A program made the translations under genes and the position numbers. The notes beneath the pieces are model-generated. The model worked only from the letters and a program-made list of their open reading frames with translations, made no database searches and was not told where the DNA came from. Positions 25,203 to 33,167 of a DNA stretch of 64,000 nucleotides are shown one piece after another. The stretch is from Streptomyces sp. CB09001. Lineage in GTDB: Bacteria > Actinomycetota > Actinomycetes > Streptomycetales > Streptomycetaceae. How positions within the stretch are numbered: the first letter of the stretch is position 1; each line of letters begins with the position of its first letter. Location: the NCBI RefSeq assembly GCF_003369795.1, contig NZ_CP026730.1:6067001-6131000 (forward strand), read 5' to 3'.

Positions 25203-26093
25203 TCAGACCTGGCCGCCGGACAGGCGCTCCACGGCCCGCAGCAGGGCCGAGTGGTCCAGGCCGCCGTCGCCCTGGGCGCGCAGCGAGGCGACCAGCTGGG
25301 CCACCACGGCGCCCACCGGCAGCGCGGCGCCCACGTTGCGGGCGGCGTCGGTGACGATGCCCATGTCCTTGTGGTGCAGGTCGATGCGGAAGCCCGGCTT
25401 GAAGTCGCGGGTCAGGAAGTTGTCCTTCTTCCGCGTCAGCACGGTCGAGCCGGCCAGGCCGCCGCCCAGGACGTCCAGGGCGGCCTTCAGGTCCACGCCG
25501 GACTTCTCCAGGAAGACCACGGCCTCGGCGCACGCCTGGATGTTGACGGCGACGATCAGCTGGTTGGCGGCCTTCACGGTCTGGCCCGAGCCGTGCGGAC
25601 CGCACAGCACGATGGTCTTGCCGAGCGCCTCCAGGAGCGGCTTGGCCTCGTCGAAGTCGGCCTGCTCGCCGCCGACCATGATGGACAGCACGGCCTCGAT
25701 GGCGCCGGCCTCGCCGCCGGAGACGGGGGCGTCCAGGACGCGGATGCCCTTGTCCTTGGCGGCCTTCGCGAGGTCCACCGAGGTCTGCGGGGTGATCGAG
25801 GACATGTCGACCAGCAGCGCGCCGGACTTCGCGTTCTCCAGGATGCCGTCGGGGCCGTAGGCGATGGCCTCGACCTGCGGCGACGCGGGCACCATGGTCA
25901 CGACGACGTCGGCGTCGCGGACGGCCTCGGCGATGGAGGCGGCCACGGTGCCGCCGGCGGCGGACAGCCGGTCCAGCTTCTCCTGCTCCAGGGTGAAGCC
26001 GGTGACCTGGTAACCCGCCTTGATCAGGTTCTCGGACATGGGGGAGCCCATGATGCCGAGACCGATCCAGGCGACCTTGGGGAGCGTGCTCAT
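25203..26093 (-). CDS. glxR: 2-hydroxy-3-oxopropionate (tartronate semialdehyde) reductase
   Basis: 296 residues, standard for beta-hydroxyacid dehydrogenases. Rossmann motif WIGLGIMGSPMSENL at the N-terminus, MSSITPQTSVDLAK, the substrate-binding DAPVSGGEAGAIEA block and the catalytic Lys region GSGQTVKAANQLIV. It reduces tartronate semialdehyde, made by Gcl, to D-glycerate with NAD(P)H. Located 47 bases behind hyi on the same strand, so the two form an operon controlled by the AllR-type pair upstream of hyi. 3-hydroxyisobutyrate dehydrogenase is the main alternative for the family, but context settles it. Confidence 0.92.
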   Translation of the reverse strand: MSTLPKVAWIGLGIMGSPMSENLIKAGYQVTGFTLEQEKLDRLSAAGGTVAASIAEAVRDADVVVTMVPASPQVEAIAYGPDGILENAKSGALLVDMSSITPQTSVDLAKAAKDKGIRVLDAPVSGGEAGAIEAVLSIMVGGEQADFDEAKPLLEALGKTIVLCGPHGSGQTVKAANQLIVAVNIQACAEAVVFLEKSGVDLKAALDVLGGGLAGSTVLTRKKDNFLTRDFKPGFRIDLHHKDMGIVTDAARNVGAALPVGAVVAQLVASLRAQGDGGLDHSALLRAVERLSGGQV

Positions 26094-26140
26094 GATGGGT
26101 ACCTCTCTGGAAAATCTCTGAAGAGTGCTGCGGGTGGCGC

Positions 26141-26980
26141 TCAGCGGGCCGCGCGGGCCTCGGCCGGCAGCCAGGAGAAGGACTGGGCGCTGGGGGTCTC
26201 GCCGGGCTTGTACTCCAGGCCGACCCAGCCGTCGTATCCGGCCTTCCGCAGGCGGTCGAGCAGGTCCTCCAGCGGGAGGGAGCCCGTGCCGGGAGCGCCG
26301 CGGCCCGGGTTGTCGGCGATCTGCACGTGGCCGGTCTTCGCGGCGTAGGCGTCGATCACCTGCGGCAGGTCCTCGCCGTTCATGGACAGGTGGTAGAGGT
26401 CCATGAGGAACTTGGCGTTGCCGAGCCCGGTGGCCTCGTTGACCTTGTCCACGACCGCGACCGCGGCCGGAGCCGACACCAGCGGGTACCGCGGCGACTC
26501 GGGCTCGTTGAGCGCCTCGATCAGCAGGATCGCGCCGATCCGGTCGGCCGCGCGGGCGGCCAGGACCAGGTTCTCCAGCGCGAGCCGGTCCTGCTCGGCC
26601 GGGTCCACGCCCTCGACACGGTTGCCGTACAGGGCGTTGAGCGCCGTGCAGCCCAGCGACTGGGCGAAGTCGGCGGCCACGTCGATGTTGGCGCGGAAGC
26701 GGTCCGACTCCGCACCGGGGACCGACAGGGCGCCCCGGTCGGGGCCGGGCAGCCGACCGGCGTAGAAGTTCAGCCCGGTGAGCCGGACGCCCGCGTCCTC
26801 GATGGCCGACTTGAGGGCGTCCAGCTCGGACTGCGCGGGGGTGGGCGAGTCGATCCAGGGCCACCACAGCTCGACCGCGGTGAAGCCGGCCGCGGCGGCG
26901 GCCGCGGGACGCTCCAGGAGCGGGAGTTCCGTGTAGAGGATCGACAGGTTGACGTTGAAGCGCTGGTCTGCGAATCCCAT
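26141..26980 (-). CDS. hyi: Hydroxypyruvate isomerase
   Basis: 279 residues with a xylose-isomerase-like TIM barrel. FNVNLSILYTELPLLERP opens the protein, AVELWWPW and GLNFYAGRLPGPDRG follow, then ILIEALNEPESPRY and FLMDLYHLSMNGEDL, which carry the metal-binding Glu and Asp/His, and HVQIADNPGRGAPGTG, typical of Hyi. It interconverts hydroxypyruvate and tartronate semialdehyde. First gene of the hyi-glxR operon. Confidence 0.92.
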   Translation of the reverse strand: MGFADQRFNVNLSILYTELPLLERPAAAAAAGFTAVELWWPWIDSPTPAQSELDALKSAIEDAGVRLTGLNFYAGRLPGPDRGALSVPGAESDRFRANIDVAADFAQSLGCTALNALYGNRVEGVDPAEQDRLALENLVLAARAADRIGAILLIEALNEPESPRYPLVSAPAAVAVVDKVNEATGLGNAKFLMDLYHLSMNGEDLPQVIDAYAAKTGHVQIADNPGRGAPGTGSLPLEDLLDRLRKAGYDGWVGLEYKPGETPSAQSFSWLPAEARAAR

Positions 26981-27012
26981 CGGGTGCCGCGCTCCCTTCC
27001 GCTCGAGGGTGT

Positions 27013-27077
27013 TTCCGTATTACGGAAGTTCGTTTCTGCTTAATGGAAGATTGCCGGTGGAGCGGCGCACTTGTCAA
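27013..27077 (-). promoter_or_regulatory. hyi promoter with paired AllR-type operators
   Basis: Minus strand -35 TTGACA (27072-27077), 18-base spacer, -10 CAATCT (27048-27053). Directly downstream are TTCTGCTTAATGGAA (27034-27048) and TTCCGTATTACGGAA (27013-27027), again 21 bp apart. The second is a perfect 15-base palindrome and the best copy in the window. Confidence 0.75.
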
Positions 27078-27120
27078 GAGGGGGCGGCGCAATGCCGTCA
27101 CCCCGCGTTAGGTTGACCGC

Positions 27121-27387
27121 GTGCGATTGAGAGTGGAGTTCACGACCGAACCCTTCGACCTCGACGAGGCGCCCGCCCACGCGGTGGTGGCCCGGGAGGT
27201 CGTCGAGGCCGCCGAGCTGGACGCGGTCGACGTCGGCCCCTTCGGCAACACCGCCGAGGGCGGCGCCGACCAGGTGCTCACCGCCGTGGACGAGCTGCTG
27301 CGCCGGTCCCTGGAGGCCGGTGCCACCCGGATCTCGCTCCAGGTCAACGTGGTCGGACAAGACGCCGAAGGGAAGGGTGAGCGGTGA
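27121..27387 (+). CDS. Small protein, possibly MTH1187/UPF0045-like
   Basis: 88 residues. The pattern AVDVGPFGNTAEGGADQVLTAVDELLRRSLEAGATRISLQVNVV fits (in order) a strand, a glycine-rich turn, a helix and a strand, as in the small thiamine-binding MTH1187/YqgV fold; this is a structural guess, not a family match. A TAGGTT element six bases before the GTG at 27121 suggests a leaderless transcript. GTGA overlap with the following HTH gene. The pair lies between the hyi operon and the urate operon. Confidence 0.5.
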   Translation: MRLRVEFTTEPFDLDEAPAHAVVAREVVEAAELDAVDVGPFGNTAEGGADQVLTAVDELLRRSLEAGATRISLQVNVVGQDAEGKGER

Positions 27388-27752
27388 CCGGTCCCGCCGA
27401 GGAGCCGTTCATCGCGGCCGTCAAGCCCCTGGTCGACGCCATGGGCGGCGAGATGCTGCCGCCGGACGAGGCGGGTCTTGAGGATGTCGTGCTCTCCTGG
27501 GAGGGTGCCGACGTCGTCGCCGTACGCCTGCCCCAGCTCGCCGACTCCCTCGACCACATCCTGGCCGCCATGGAACGCCGGCGGGGCAGGCCGCTGGCCG
27601 ACCTGGACCGCCGTACCAAGCAGGAGGTCGTCCGGGCCCTGGAGGCGCGCGGCGCCTTCGCCGTACGGCACGGCGTGGAGACCGTCGCGAGCGCCCTCGG
27701 TGTCAGCCGCTTCACCGTGTACAACTACCTCAACCGCGAGAAGGGCACCTGA
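27384..27752 (+). CDS. Small helix-turn-helix protein (YheO/HTH_22-like C-terminus)
   Basis: 122 residues. The C-terminal half (KQEVVRALEARGAFAVRHG, then VASALGVSRFTVYNYLNREKG) is the HTH found at the C-terminus of YheO-like (HTH_22) regulators and Fis-type proteins. The N-terminal half, with VVLSWEGADVVAVRLPQLADSLDHIL, is too short for the usual PAS-like YheO domain. Overlaps its upstream partner by GTGA. Position within the purine-catabolic region makes it a candidate regulator for the second palindrome (TCAACA-N3-TGTTGA), but nothing proves it. Confidence 0.65.
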   Translation: MTGPAEEPFIAAVKPLVDAMGGEMLPPDEAGLEDVVLSWEGADVVAVRLPQLADSLDHILAAMERRRGRPLADLDRRTKQEVVRALEARGAFAVRHGVETVASALGVSRFTVYNYLNREKGT

Positions 27753-27780
27753 CCTGCACGGTTCCTTCGCGCCTCCAGTC

Positions 27781-27806
27781 GCCGTCCGGTAACCGGGCGG
27801 CGGCTT
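27781..27806 (+). terminator. Terminator after the HTH gene
   Basis: GCCGTCCGG and CCGGGCGGC form a 9-bp stem with one G-U pair and a TAA loop, followed by CGGCTTTTCC with a short T-run, 28 bases after the stop codon. Confidence 0.65.
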
Positions 27807-27822
27807 TTCCGACCCCGAATTT

Positions 27823-27863
27823 TCAACAAAGTGTTGACGGCTTGTTTCCGAGGGCGTTAGCTA
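27823..27863 (+). promoter_or_regulatory. Urate operon promoter with TCAACA-N3-TGTTGA palindrome
   Basis: The perfect palindrome TCAACAAAGTGTTGA (27823-27837) overlaps the -35 TTGACG (27834-27839). A -10 follows as TAGCTA (27858-27863, spacer 18) or TTAGCT (spacer 17). No TTYC-N7-GGAA pair is seen here. Confidence 0.65.
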
Positions 27864-27901
27864 TCGGCACGCCCGCCCAGCACAAGGCCACGGAGGCTCC
27901 C

Positions 27902-28417
27902 GTGACGTCCACTTCCGCGTCGGGCCTGGCCCGCTTCAACACCCTCGAGGAGACCGCGGCACTCGCGGAACTCCACGAGGCGTGCGCCGCCACGGCGTGG
28001 GCCCGGTACCTGCTCGCCGCCCGCCCCTTCGCCACCCCCGAGGATCTGTACGCCGCAGGCGACGCCGCCATGGCCGAGCTGACCGCGGACGACCTCGCCC
28101 AGGCGATGGCCGGACACCCGCCGATCGGCCGCCCCAAACCGGGCGACCCGACCTCGTCCCGCGAACAGGCGGGCATGTCCGGCGCCACAGAGGAACTCAA
28201 GGCGGAGATGCTCGAACTGAACCTGGCCTACCAGGAGAAGTTCGGCCACGTCTTCCTCGTCTGCGCCACCGGGCGGACCGGTGAGCAGATGCGGGACGCG
28301 CTCAAGGAGCGGATCGGGAACCCGCCCGAGCAGGAGTGGGAGATCGTCCGCACCGAACTGGGGAAGATCAACCGCATCCGCCTGACCCGACTCGTCGAAC
28401 AGGACGCCCGACCATGA
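27902..28417 (+). CDS. uraD: 2-oxo-4-hydroxy-4-carboxy-5-ureidoimidazoline (OHCU) decarboxylase
   Basis: 171 residues from the GTG at 27902, with GGAGG five bases upstream. All-helical OHCU decarboxylase: FNTLEETAALAELHEACAA at the N-terminus, the signature GHPPIG with the catalytic His, then the SSREQAGM block and the ELNLAYQEKFGHVFLVCATGR segment. It converts OHCU to S-allantoin, the last step of urate breakdown. ATGA overlap with HIU hydrolase. Confidence 0.92.
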   Translation: MTSTSASGLARFNTLEETAALAELHEACAATAWARYLLAARPFATPEDLYAAGDAAMAELTADDLAQAMAGHPPIGRPKPGDPTSSREQAGMSGATEELKAEMLELNLAYQEKFGHVFLVCATGRTGEQMRDALKERIGNPPEQEWEIVRTELGKINRIRLTRLVEQDARP

Positions 28418-28815
28418 GCACCAGCACCACCGCCTCCGTGTCCACGCACATTTTGGACACCAGCGCCGGCCGCCCCGCCGGGGACGTCGCCGTCCACCTC
28501 GCAGCCCGTGCGGGCCGCGAGGGGGACTGGCAGACGCTCGGCGGCTCCGCGACCGACGCCGACGGCCGGTGCAAGGACCTCCCGGCCCTGCCGGAGGGCA
28601 CCACCCACGTACGGCTCGACTTCGACACCGAGACGTACTTCGCCAAGAAACAAGCCGCGGCCCAGCAGGACGCCCCCGCGCTCCGGGACAGCGAGAACGG
28701 CCGGCCCGTGTTCTTCCCCGAGGTCACCATCACCTTCGCGGTGGTGCCCGGCGAGCACTACCACGTTCCGCTGCTGCTCAACCCGTTCGGCTACTCCGTT
28801 TACCGAGGGAGCTGA
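28414..28815 (+). CDS. uraH: 5-hydroxyisourate hydrolase (transthyretin-like)
   Basis: 133 residues. THILDTSAGRPAGDV at the N-terminus and the C-terminal NPFGYSVYRGS tetrapeptide (YRGS) are diagnostic of HIU hydrolase; the catalytic His (HIL) and Arg are present, and FFPEVTITF and EHYHVPLLL are the usual core strands. Opens 5-hydroxyisourate from uricase to OHCU. Sits between OHCU decarboxylase (ATGA overlap) and uricase (8-base gap). Confidence 0.95.
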   Translation: MSTSTTASVSTHILDTSAGRPAGDVAVHLAARAGREGDWQTLGGSATDADGRCKDLPALPEGTTHVRLDFDTETYFAKKQAAAQQDAPALRDSENGRPVFFPEVTITFAVVPGEHYHVPLLLNPFGYSVYRGS

Positions 28816-28822
28816 CCGAATC

Positions 28823-29758
28823 ATGACCCGTTTCGTCCTGGGACAGAACCAGTACGGCAAGGCGGAGAACCGCGTCGTCAAGATCACGCGCGACGGCGAC
28901 ACGCACCACATCAAGGACCTGAACGTCTCCGTCGCCCTGTCCGGCGACATGGAGGAGGTCCACCGCAGCGGTTCCAACGCCAACGTCCTGCCGACCGACA
29001 CCACCAAGAACACGGTGTTCGCCTTCGCCAAGGAGCACGGGATCGAGAGCGCCGAGGACCTCGGCGTCAAGCTCGCCCGCCACTTCGTGGACAACAACGA
29101 GCCGATCCACCGGGCCCGCATCCGCATCGAGCAGTACGGCTGGGAGCGGATCGAGACGTCGAAGGGCGGCGCCCGCTTCGTCGGTGCGGACGAGATCGCC
29201 CACTCCTTCGTCCGCACCGGCCAGGAGACCCGCGTCGCGCAGATCACCTACGACGGCCACGGCATCCAGGTGCTCTCCGGCTTCAAGGACCTGACCGTCC
29301 TGAACTCGACCAACTCCGAGTTCTTCGGCTTCCTCAAGGACAAGTACACGACCCTCCCGGAGGACCACGACCGCATCCTCGCCACCACCGTCTCCACCTG
29401 GTGGCGGCACAACTGGGACGGCATCGACTCGCACGCCCCCGACTGGGACCGCTCCTACGGCGGGGTGCGCAAGCACGCGCTCCAGGCGTTCGCCGAGACC
29501 TACTCGTACTCACTCCAGCAGACCCTCTTCGAGATGGGTGTGCGGGTGCTCAACTCGCGCGACGAGGTCGACGAGATCCGCTTCTCGATGCCCAACAAGC
29601 ACCACTTCCGCTCGGACCTGTCGCCCTTCGGAATCGACAACGAGGCCAAGGACGGCGCCGTGTACTACGCCGCCGACCGCCCCTACGGCCTGATCGAGGC
29701 CACCATCCTGCGCGACGGCGCCGAGCAACTCATCCCGGTCGACATGACCAACCTCTGA
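28823..29758 (+). CDS. pucL: Urate oxidase (factor-independent uricase)
   Basis: 311 residues, a normal uricase of two T-fold domains. Conserved elements: LGQNQYGKAENRVVK (active-site Lys), LPTDTTKNTVF with the catalytic Thr, HHIKDLNV, GFKDLTVLNSTNSEFFGF, and EIRFSMPNKHHF near the C-terminus. Oxidises urate with O2, needs no cofactor and releases H2O2. Third gene of the uraD-uraH-pucL-deaminase operon. Confidence 0.95.
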   Translation: MTRFVLGQNQYGKAENRVVKITRDGDTHHIKDLNVSVALSGDMEEVHRSGSNANVLPTDTTKNTVFAFAKEHGIESAEDLGVKLARHFVDNNEPIHRARIRIEQYGWERIETSKGGARFVGADEIAHSFVRTGQETRVAQITYDGHGIQVLSGFKDLTVLNSTNSEFFGFLKDKYTTLPEDHDRILATTVSTWWRHNWDGIDSHAPDWDRSYGGVRKHALQAFAETYSYSLQQTLFEMGVRVLNSRDEVDEIRFSMPNKHHFRSDLSPFGIDNEAKDGAVYYAADRPYGLIEATILRDGAEQLIPVDMTNL

Positions 29759-29827
29759 CGCGGGACGCGCGCCACCGCCCCGCCCCCCGGGACGGTGGCG
29801 CGCCACACCGGAGGACAAGGAAGCAGC

Positions 29828-31216
29828 ATGGCAGCATCATCGGCAGCCGAGCGCACCGTCATCGAGAACTGTGCCGTCGCGACCGTCGACGCGGACGACA
29901 CCGAGTACGCCTCGGGCCACGTCGTCCTCGCCGGCAACCGGATCGAGTCGGTCGGCGCGGGACGGGCACCCGAGGGCCTCGGGAACGTCGTACGCCGGAT
30001 CGACGCGACCGGACACCTGGTCACGCCCGGACTGGTCAACACCCACCACCACTTCTACCAGTGGCTCACCCGGGGCCTGGCCACCGACCACAACCTGTTC
30101 GACTGGCTGGTCGCCCTGTACCCCACCTGGGCGCGCCTCGACGAACCGATGGCCCACGCGGCGGCCCAGGGATCGCTCGCGATGATGGCCAGAGGCGGCG
30201 TCACCACCGCCGCGGACCACCACTACATCCACCCGCGCGGCGCCGGTGACCTGTCCGGGGCGATCATCCGCGCCGCCCGCGACATGGGCGTGCGCTTCAC
30301 CCTCGCCCGCGGCTCCATGGACCGCGGCGAGTCCGAGGGCGGGCTGCCGCCGGACTTCGCGGTCGAGAGCCTGGACGACGCGCTCGCCGCCACCGAGGCC
30401 ACCGTCCGGGAGCACCACGACCCCTCCTCCGACGCGATGACCCAGGTCGCCGTCGCCCCCTGCTCGCCCTTCTCCGTCTCCACCGAACTGATGCGCCAGG
30501 GCGCCGAGCTGGCCCGCCGGCTCGGCGTGCGGCTGCACACCCACGGTTCGGAGACCGTCGAGGAGGAGAAGTTCTGCCACGAGCTGTTCGGCATGGGACC
30601 CACCGACTACTTCGAGTCCACCGGCTGGCTCGGCGAGGACGTGTGGATGGCGCACTGCGTCCACATGAACGACGCCGACATCGCCGCCTTCGCCCGCACC
30701 GGAACCGGCGTCGCCCACTGCCCGTCCTCCAACGCCCGCCTGGCCGCCGGCATCGCCCGGGTCCCCGACCTGATCGCCGCCGGAGTCCCGGTCGGTCTCG
30801 GCGTCGACGGCACCGCCTCCAACGAGTCCGGCGAACTCCACACCGAACTCCGCAACGCCCTGCTGATCAACCGCCTCGGCGCCCACCGCGAGGCCGCGCT
30901 GGACGCCCGCAAGGCGCTGCGCCTGGGCACCCACGGCGGCGCCCGGGTCCTCGGCCGGGCCGAGGAGACCGGCTCCCTGGAGGCGGGCAAGCTCGCCGAC
31001 CTGGTGCTGTGGCGGATGGACACCCTCGCCCACTCCTCCATCGCCGACCCGGTGACCGCCCTGGTCTTCGGCGCCGCCGCCCCGGTCACGGCGTCGTTCG
31101 TGGACGGCCGGCAGATCGTCGAGGACGGCAGGCTGCTCACGGTCGACGAGGACGCCGTCGCCCGCGCCACCCGCGACGAGGCACGACGCCTGGCGCGGAC
31201 CGCGGCGCAGGGCTGA
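29828..31216 (+). CDS. 8-oxoguanine deaminase (amidohydrolase)
   Basis: 462 residues from the ATG at 29828, behind GGAGGACAAGGAAG. Metal-dependent amidohydrolase barrel: LVTPGLVNTHHHFYQWLTRG gives the HxH motif, RLHTHGSETVEEEKF and the HCVHMND His follow, then the DGTASNESGE Asp region. The NTHHHFYQWLTR and CPSSNARLAAGIA blocks are typical of 8-oxoguanine/guanine deaminases of the ATZ/TRZ group. It would make urate from 8-oxoguanine or xanthine from guanine, feeding uricase. Last gene of the urate operon, 69 bases after pucL. Confidence 0.85.
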   Translation: MAASSAAERTVIENCAVATVDADDTEYASGHVVLAGNRIESVGAGRAPEGLGNVVRRIDATGHLVTPGLVNTHHHFYQWLTRGLATDHNLFDWLVALYPTWARLDEPMAHAAAQGSLAMMARGGVTTAADHHYIHPRGAGDLSGAIIRAARDMGVRFTLARGSMDRGESEGGLPPDFAVESLDDALAATEATVREHHDPSSDAMTQVAVAPCSPFSVSTELMRQGAELARRLGVRLHTHGSETVEEEKFCHELFGMGPTDYFESTGWLGEDVWMAHCVHMNDADIAAFARTGTGVAHCPSSNARLAAGIARVPDLIAAGVPVGLGVDGTASNESGELHTELRNALLINRLGAHREAALDARKALRLGTHGGARVLGRAEETGSLEAGKLADLVLWRMDTLAHSSIADPVTALVFGAAAPVTASFVDGRQIVEDGRLLTVDEDAVARATRDEARRLARTAAQG

Positions 31217-31290
31217 GACAGAAGCTGCCGAACGCCGCACAAGAGAACACCACTTGATCTCCGGCCGGGAGGGACGGCTCCCGGGCGGTA

Positions 31291-31359
31291 ACCGTGGACC
31301 CGAGCGGGGTCCACGGTGGCCTACTCCGGGGTGTGCGCCCCTGCGCGCACGCCCCGGAG
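31291..31359 (+). terminator. Two consecutive hairpins after the urate operon
   Basis: First stem ACCGTGGACCC with GGGTCCACGGT (31291-31317, loop GAGCG). Second stem CTCCGGGG with CCCCGGAG plus an inner GTGCGC/GCGCAC (31324-31359). Together a tandem terminator 75 bases after the deaminase stop; they also separate the permease promoter from the operon. Confidence 0.8.
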
Positions 31360-31468
31360 CGGTCGCCCGTTTCCCCGAACGGTCCGTCCGGGTCCCGCAC
31401 GACCACCAGTTCCACCTCCCTGACACCCACGTCAGAGCCGACGTGCAACCGACCGGAGGAACGCCGCC

Positions 31469-32857
31469 GTGGCCGACCACCCTGTTGACGAGAAACTCCC
31501 GCCGCTGAAGATGGCGACGACCGGCCTGCAACACGTGGCCGCCATGTACGCCGGGGTCGTCGCCCCGCCCCTGATCGTCGGCGCGGCCATCGGCCTGAGC
31601 GCCACCGAACTGACCTTCCTCACCGGCGCCTGCCTGTTCACCGCGGGCCTGGCGACCTTCCTCCAAACCCTCGGCATCTGGAAGATCGGCGCCCGCCTGC
31701 CCTTCGTCAACGGCGTCACCTTCGCGGGCGTCGCCCCCATGACCGCGGTCGTCGCCTCCACCGACGACAAGTCCGACGCGCTGCCGATCATCTTCGGCGC
31801 GGTCATCGTCGCCGGACTCCTCGGCTTCGTCGCCGCCCCCTTCTTCAGCAAGGCGATCCGCTTCTTCCCGCCGGTCGTCACCGGCACCGTCATCACGCTG
31901 ATAGGCATATCCCTGCTCCCCGTGGCCTTCGGCTGGGCACAGGGCCCCAGCCCCACGGCGGACGACTTCGGCTCGGCGACCAACCTCGGCCTGGCCGCGA
32001 TCACCCTCGTCGTCGTCCTGTTCCTGCGCCGCTTCACCCGGGGCTTCGTCAAGCAGATCGCGGTGCTGCTCGGCCTGGTCGCGGGCACGCTCATCGCGAT
32101 CCCGTTCGGCGTCACGGACTTTGGTCCGGTCGCGGACGCGGACGTCGTCGGCTTCCCGACGCCGTTCCACTTCGGCGCGCCGCAGTTCCAGATCGCCGCG
32201 ATCATCTCCATGTGTGTGGTGATGGTGGTCTCGATGACCGAGTCCACGGCCGACATGCTCGCCCTCGGCGAGATCGTGGAGCGCCCCGCCGACGAGAAGA
32301 CCATCGCGGCCGGCCTGCGCGCCGACACCCTCGGCTCCGCACTCAGCCCGGTCTTCAACGGCTTCATGTGCAGCGCCTTCGCCCAGAACATCGGCCTGGT
32401 CGCGATGACGAAGATCCGCAGCCGCTACGTCGTCGCGGTGGGCGGCGGCTTCCTGGTCCTGATGGGCCTGTGCCCGATGGCGGCCTCGCTCATCGCCGTC
32501 GTCCCGCGTCCGGTCCTGGGCGGCGCCGGCGTGGTCCTCTTCGGCTCCGTCGCGGCCAGCGGCATCCAGACCCTGGTCCGGGCGAGCCTGGACAAGGACA
32601 ACAACGTCCTGATCGTGGCGGTCTCCCTGGCCGTCGGCATCATCCCGATCGCGGCGCCGGAGTTCTACCACTCGTTCCCGGAGAACGCGCGGATCATCCT
32701 CGACTCGGGCATCTCCACCGGCTGTGTGGCCGCCGTCCTGCTCAACCTGGTCTTCAACCACATCGGCGGCCGGGAACGCGAGGCGGAGGACGTCACCCAC
32801 CCGATGGAGGCGGGCGACGAGATCACCGAGTCGTCCCGGGCCGCGGCGATGCCGTGA
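31469..32857 (+). CDS. NCS2-family purine (urate/xanthine) permease
   Basis: 462 residues from the GTG at 31469 with CCGGAGGAAC upstream. About 14 hydrophobic segments as in the nucleobase-cation symporter-2 (NAT) family; GLQHVAAMYAG near the N-terminus is the QH motif of the first helix, TESTADMLALGEI and the SALSPVFNGFMCSAFAQNIGLV stretch (parts only quoted: NGFMCSAFAQNIG) hold the substrate-binding Glu and Asn. Close in style to PucJ/PucK and UacT. Position behind the uricase operon makes urate, xanthine or guanine the likely substrate. Confidence 0.9.
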   Translation: MADHPVDEKLPPLKMATTGLQHVAAMYAGVVAPPLIVGAAIGLSATELTFLTGACLFTAGLATFLQTLGIWKIGARLPFVNGVTFAGVAPMTAVVASTDDKSDALPIIFGAVIVAGLLGFVAAPFFSKAIRFFPPVVTGTVITLIGISLLPVAFGWAQGPSPTADDFGSATNLGLAAITLVVVLFLRRFTRGFVKQIAVLLGLVAGTLIAIPFGVTDFGPVADADVVGFPTPFHFGAPQFQIAAIISMCVVMVVSMTESTADMLALGEIVERPADEKTIAAGLRADTLGSALSPVFNGFMCSAFAQNIGLVAMTKIRSRYVVAVGGGFLVLMGLCPMAASLIAVVPRPVLGGAGVVLFGSVAASGIQTLVRASLDKDNNVLIVAVSLAVGIIPIAAPEFYHSFPENARIILDSGISTGCVAAVLLNLVFNHIGGREREAEDVTHPMEAGDEITESSRAAAMP

Positions 32858-32877
32858 CCCGTGGCTCCGACACACCG

Positions 32878-32930
32878 CGGCGGGTGGGGGCGGGTGCCTC
32901 TGATTCAGAGGCACCCGCCCCCACCCGCCG
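32878..32930. terminator. 25-bp perfect hairpin after the permease gene
   Basis: A 25-base arm beginning CGGCGGGTGGGGGCGGGTG pairs perfectly with its complement around an ATT loop. It begins 21 bases after the permease stop and is the longest perfect stem in the window. Confidence 0.9.
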
Positions 32931-33167
32931 TCAACGTCCCCACGGGCCACCGTGCCTGCCGGTCGTGGTGCCTCCGGGTCGTGGTCTTTGCCGGTCGTGG
33001 CCCTGGCGAGCACGGTCGTTCCCGGCGTGGGCCCGTCCAGTCGGCGTGCGGCGGTCGTGTCCGTGTCCGTGTCCGTTACGGCGTCCGCCGGAGTCGGGCC
33101 GGCGGGGGCGGGGCCCTGCCGTCACCGGCCGGGTCACCGTGCCCGGCGGGTCAGTGTGCCCGGCGGG
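32931..33167. other. Non-coding stretch with short imperfect repeats
   Basis: Between the permease terminator and the exporter stop. CCGGTCGTGG-like units recur about four times (32958-33005), GTCCGTGTCCGTGTCCGT occurs near 33058-33078, and GTGCCCGGCGGGTCA appears twice near 33138-33170. Slippage-prone sequence; no gene seen. Confidence 0.5.

Noticed and set aside
29837..33013. A 1058-codon open frame on the minus strand across the deaminase and permease genes
   Set aside because: It lies opposite two clear genes, has shadow composition (runs of Gly, Arg, Ala and Asp), and no recognisable domain or ribosome site.
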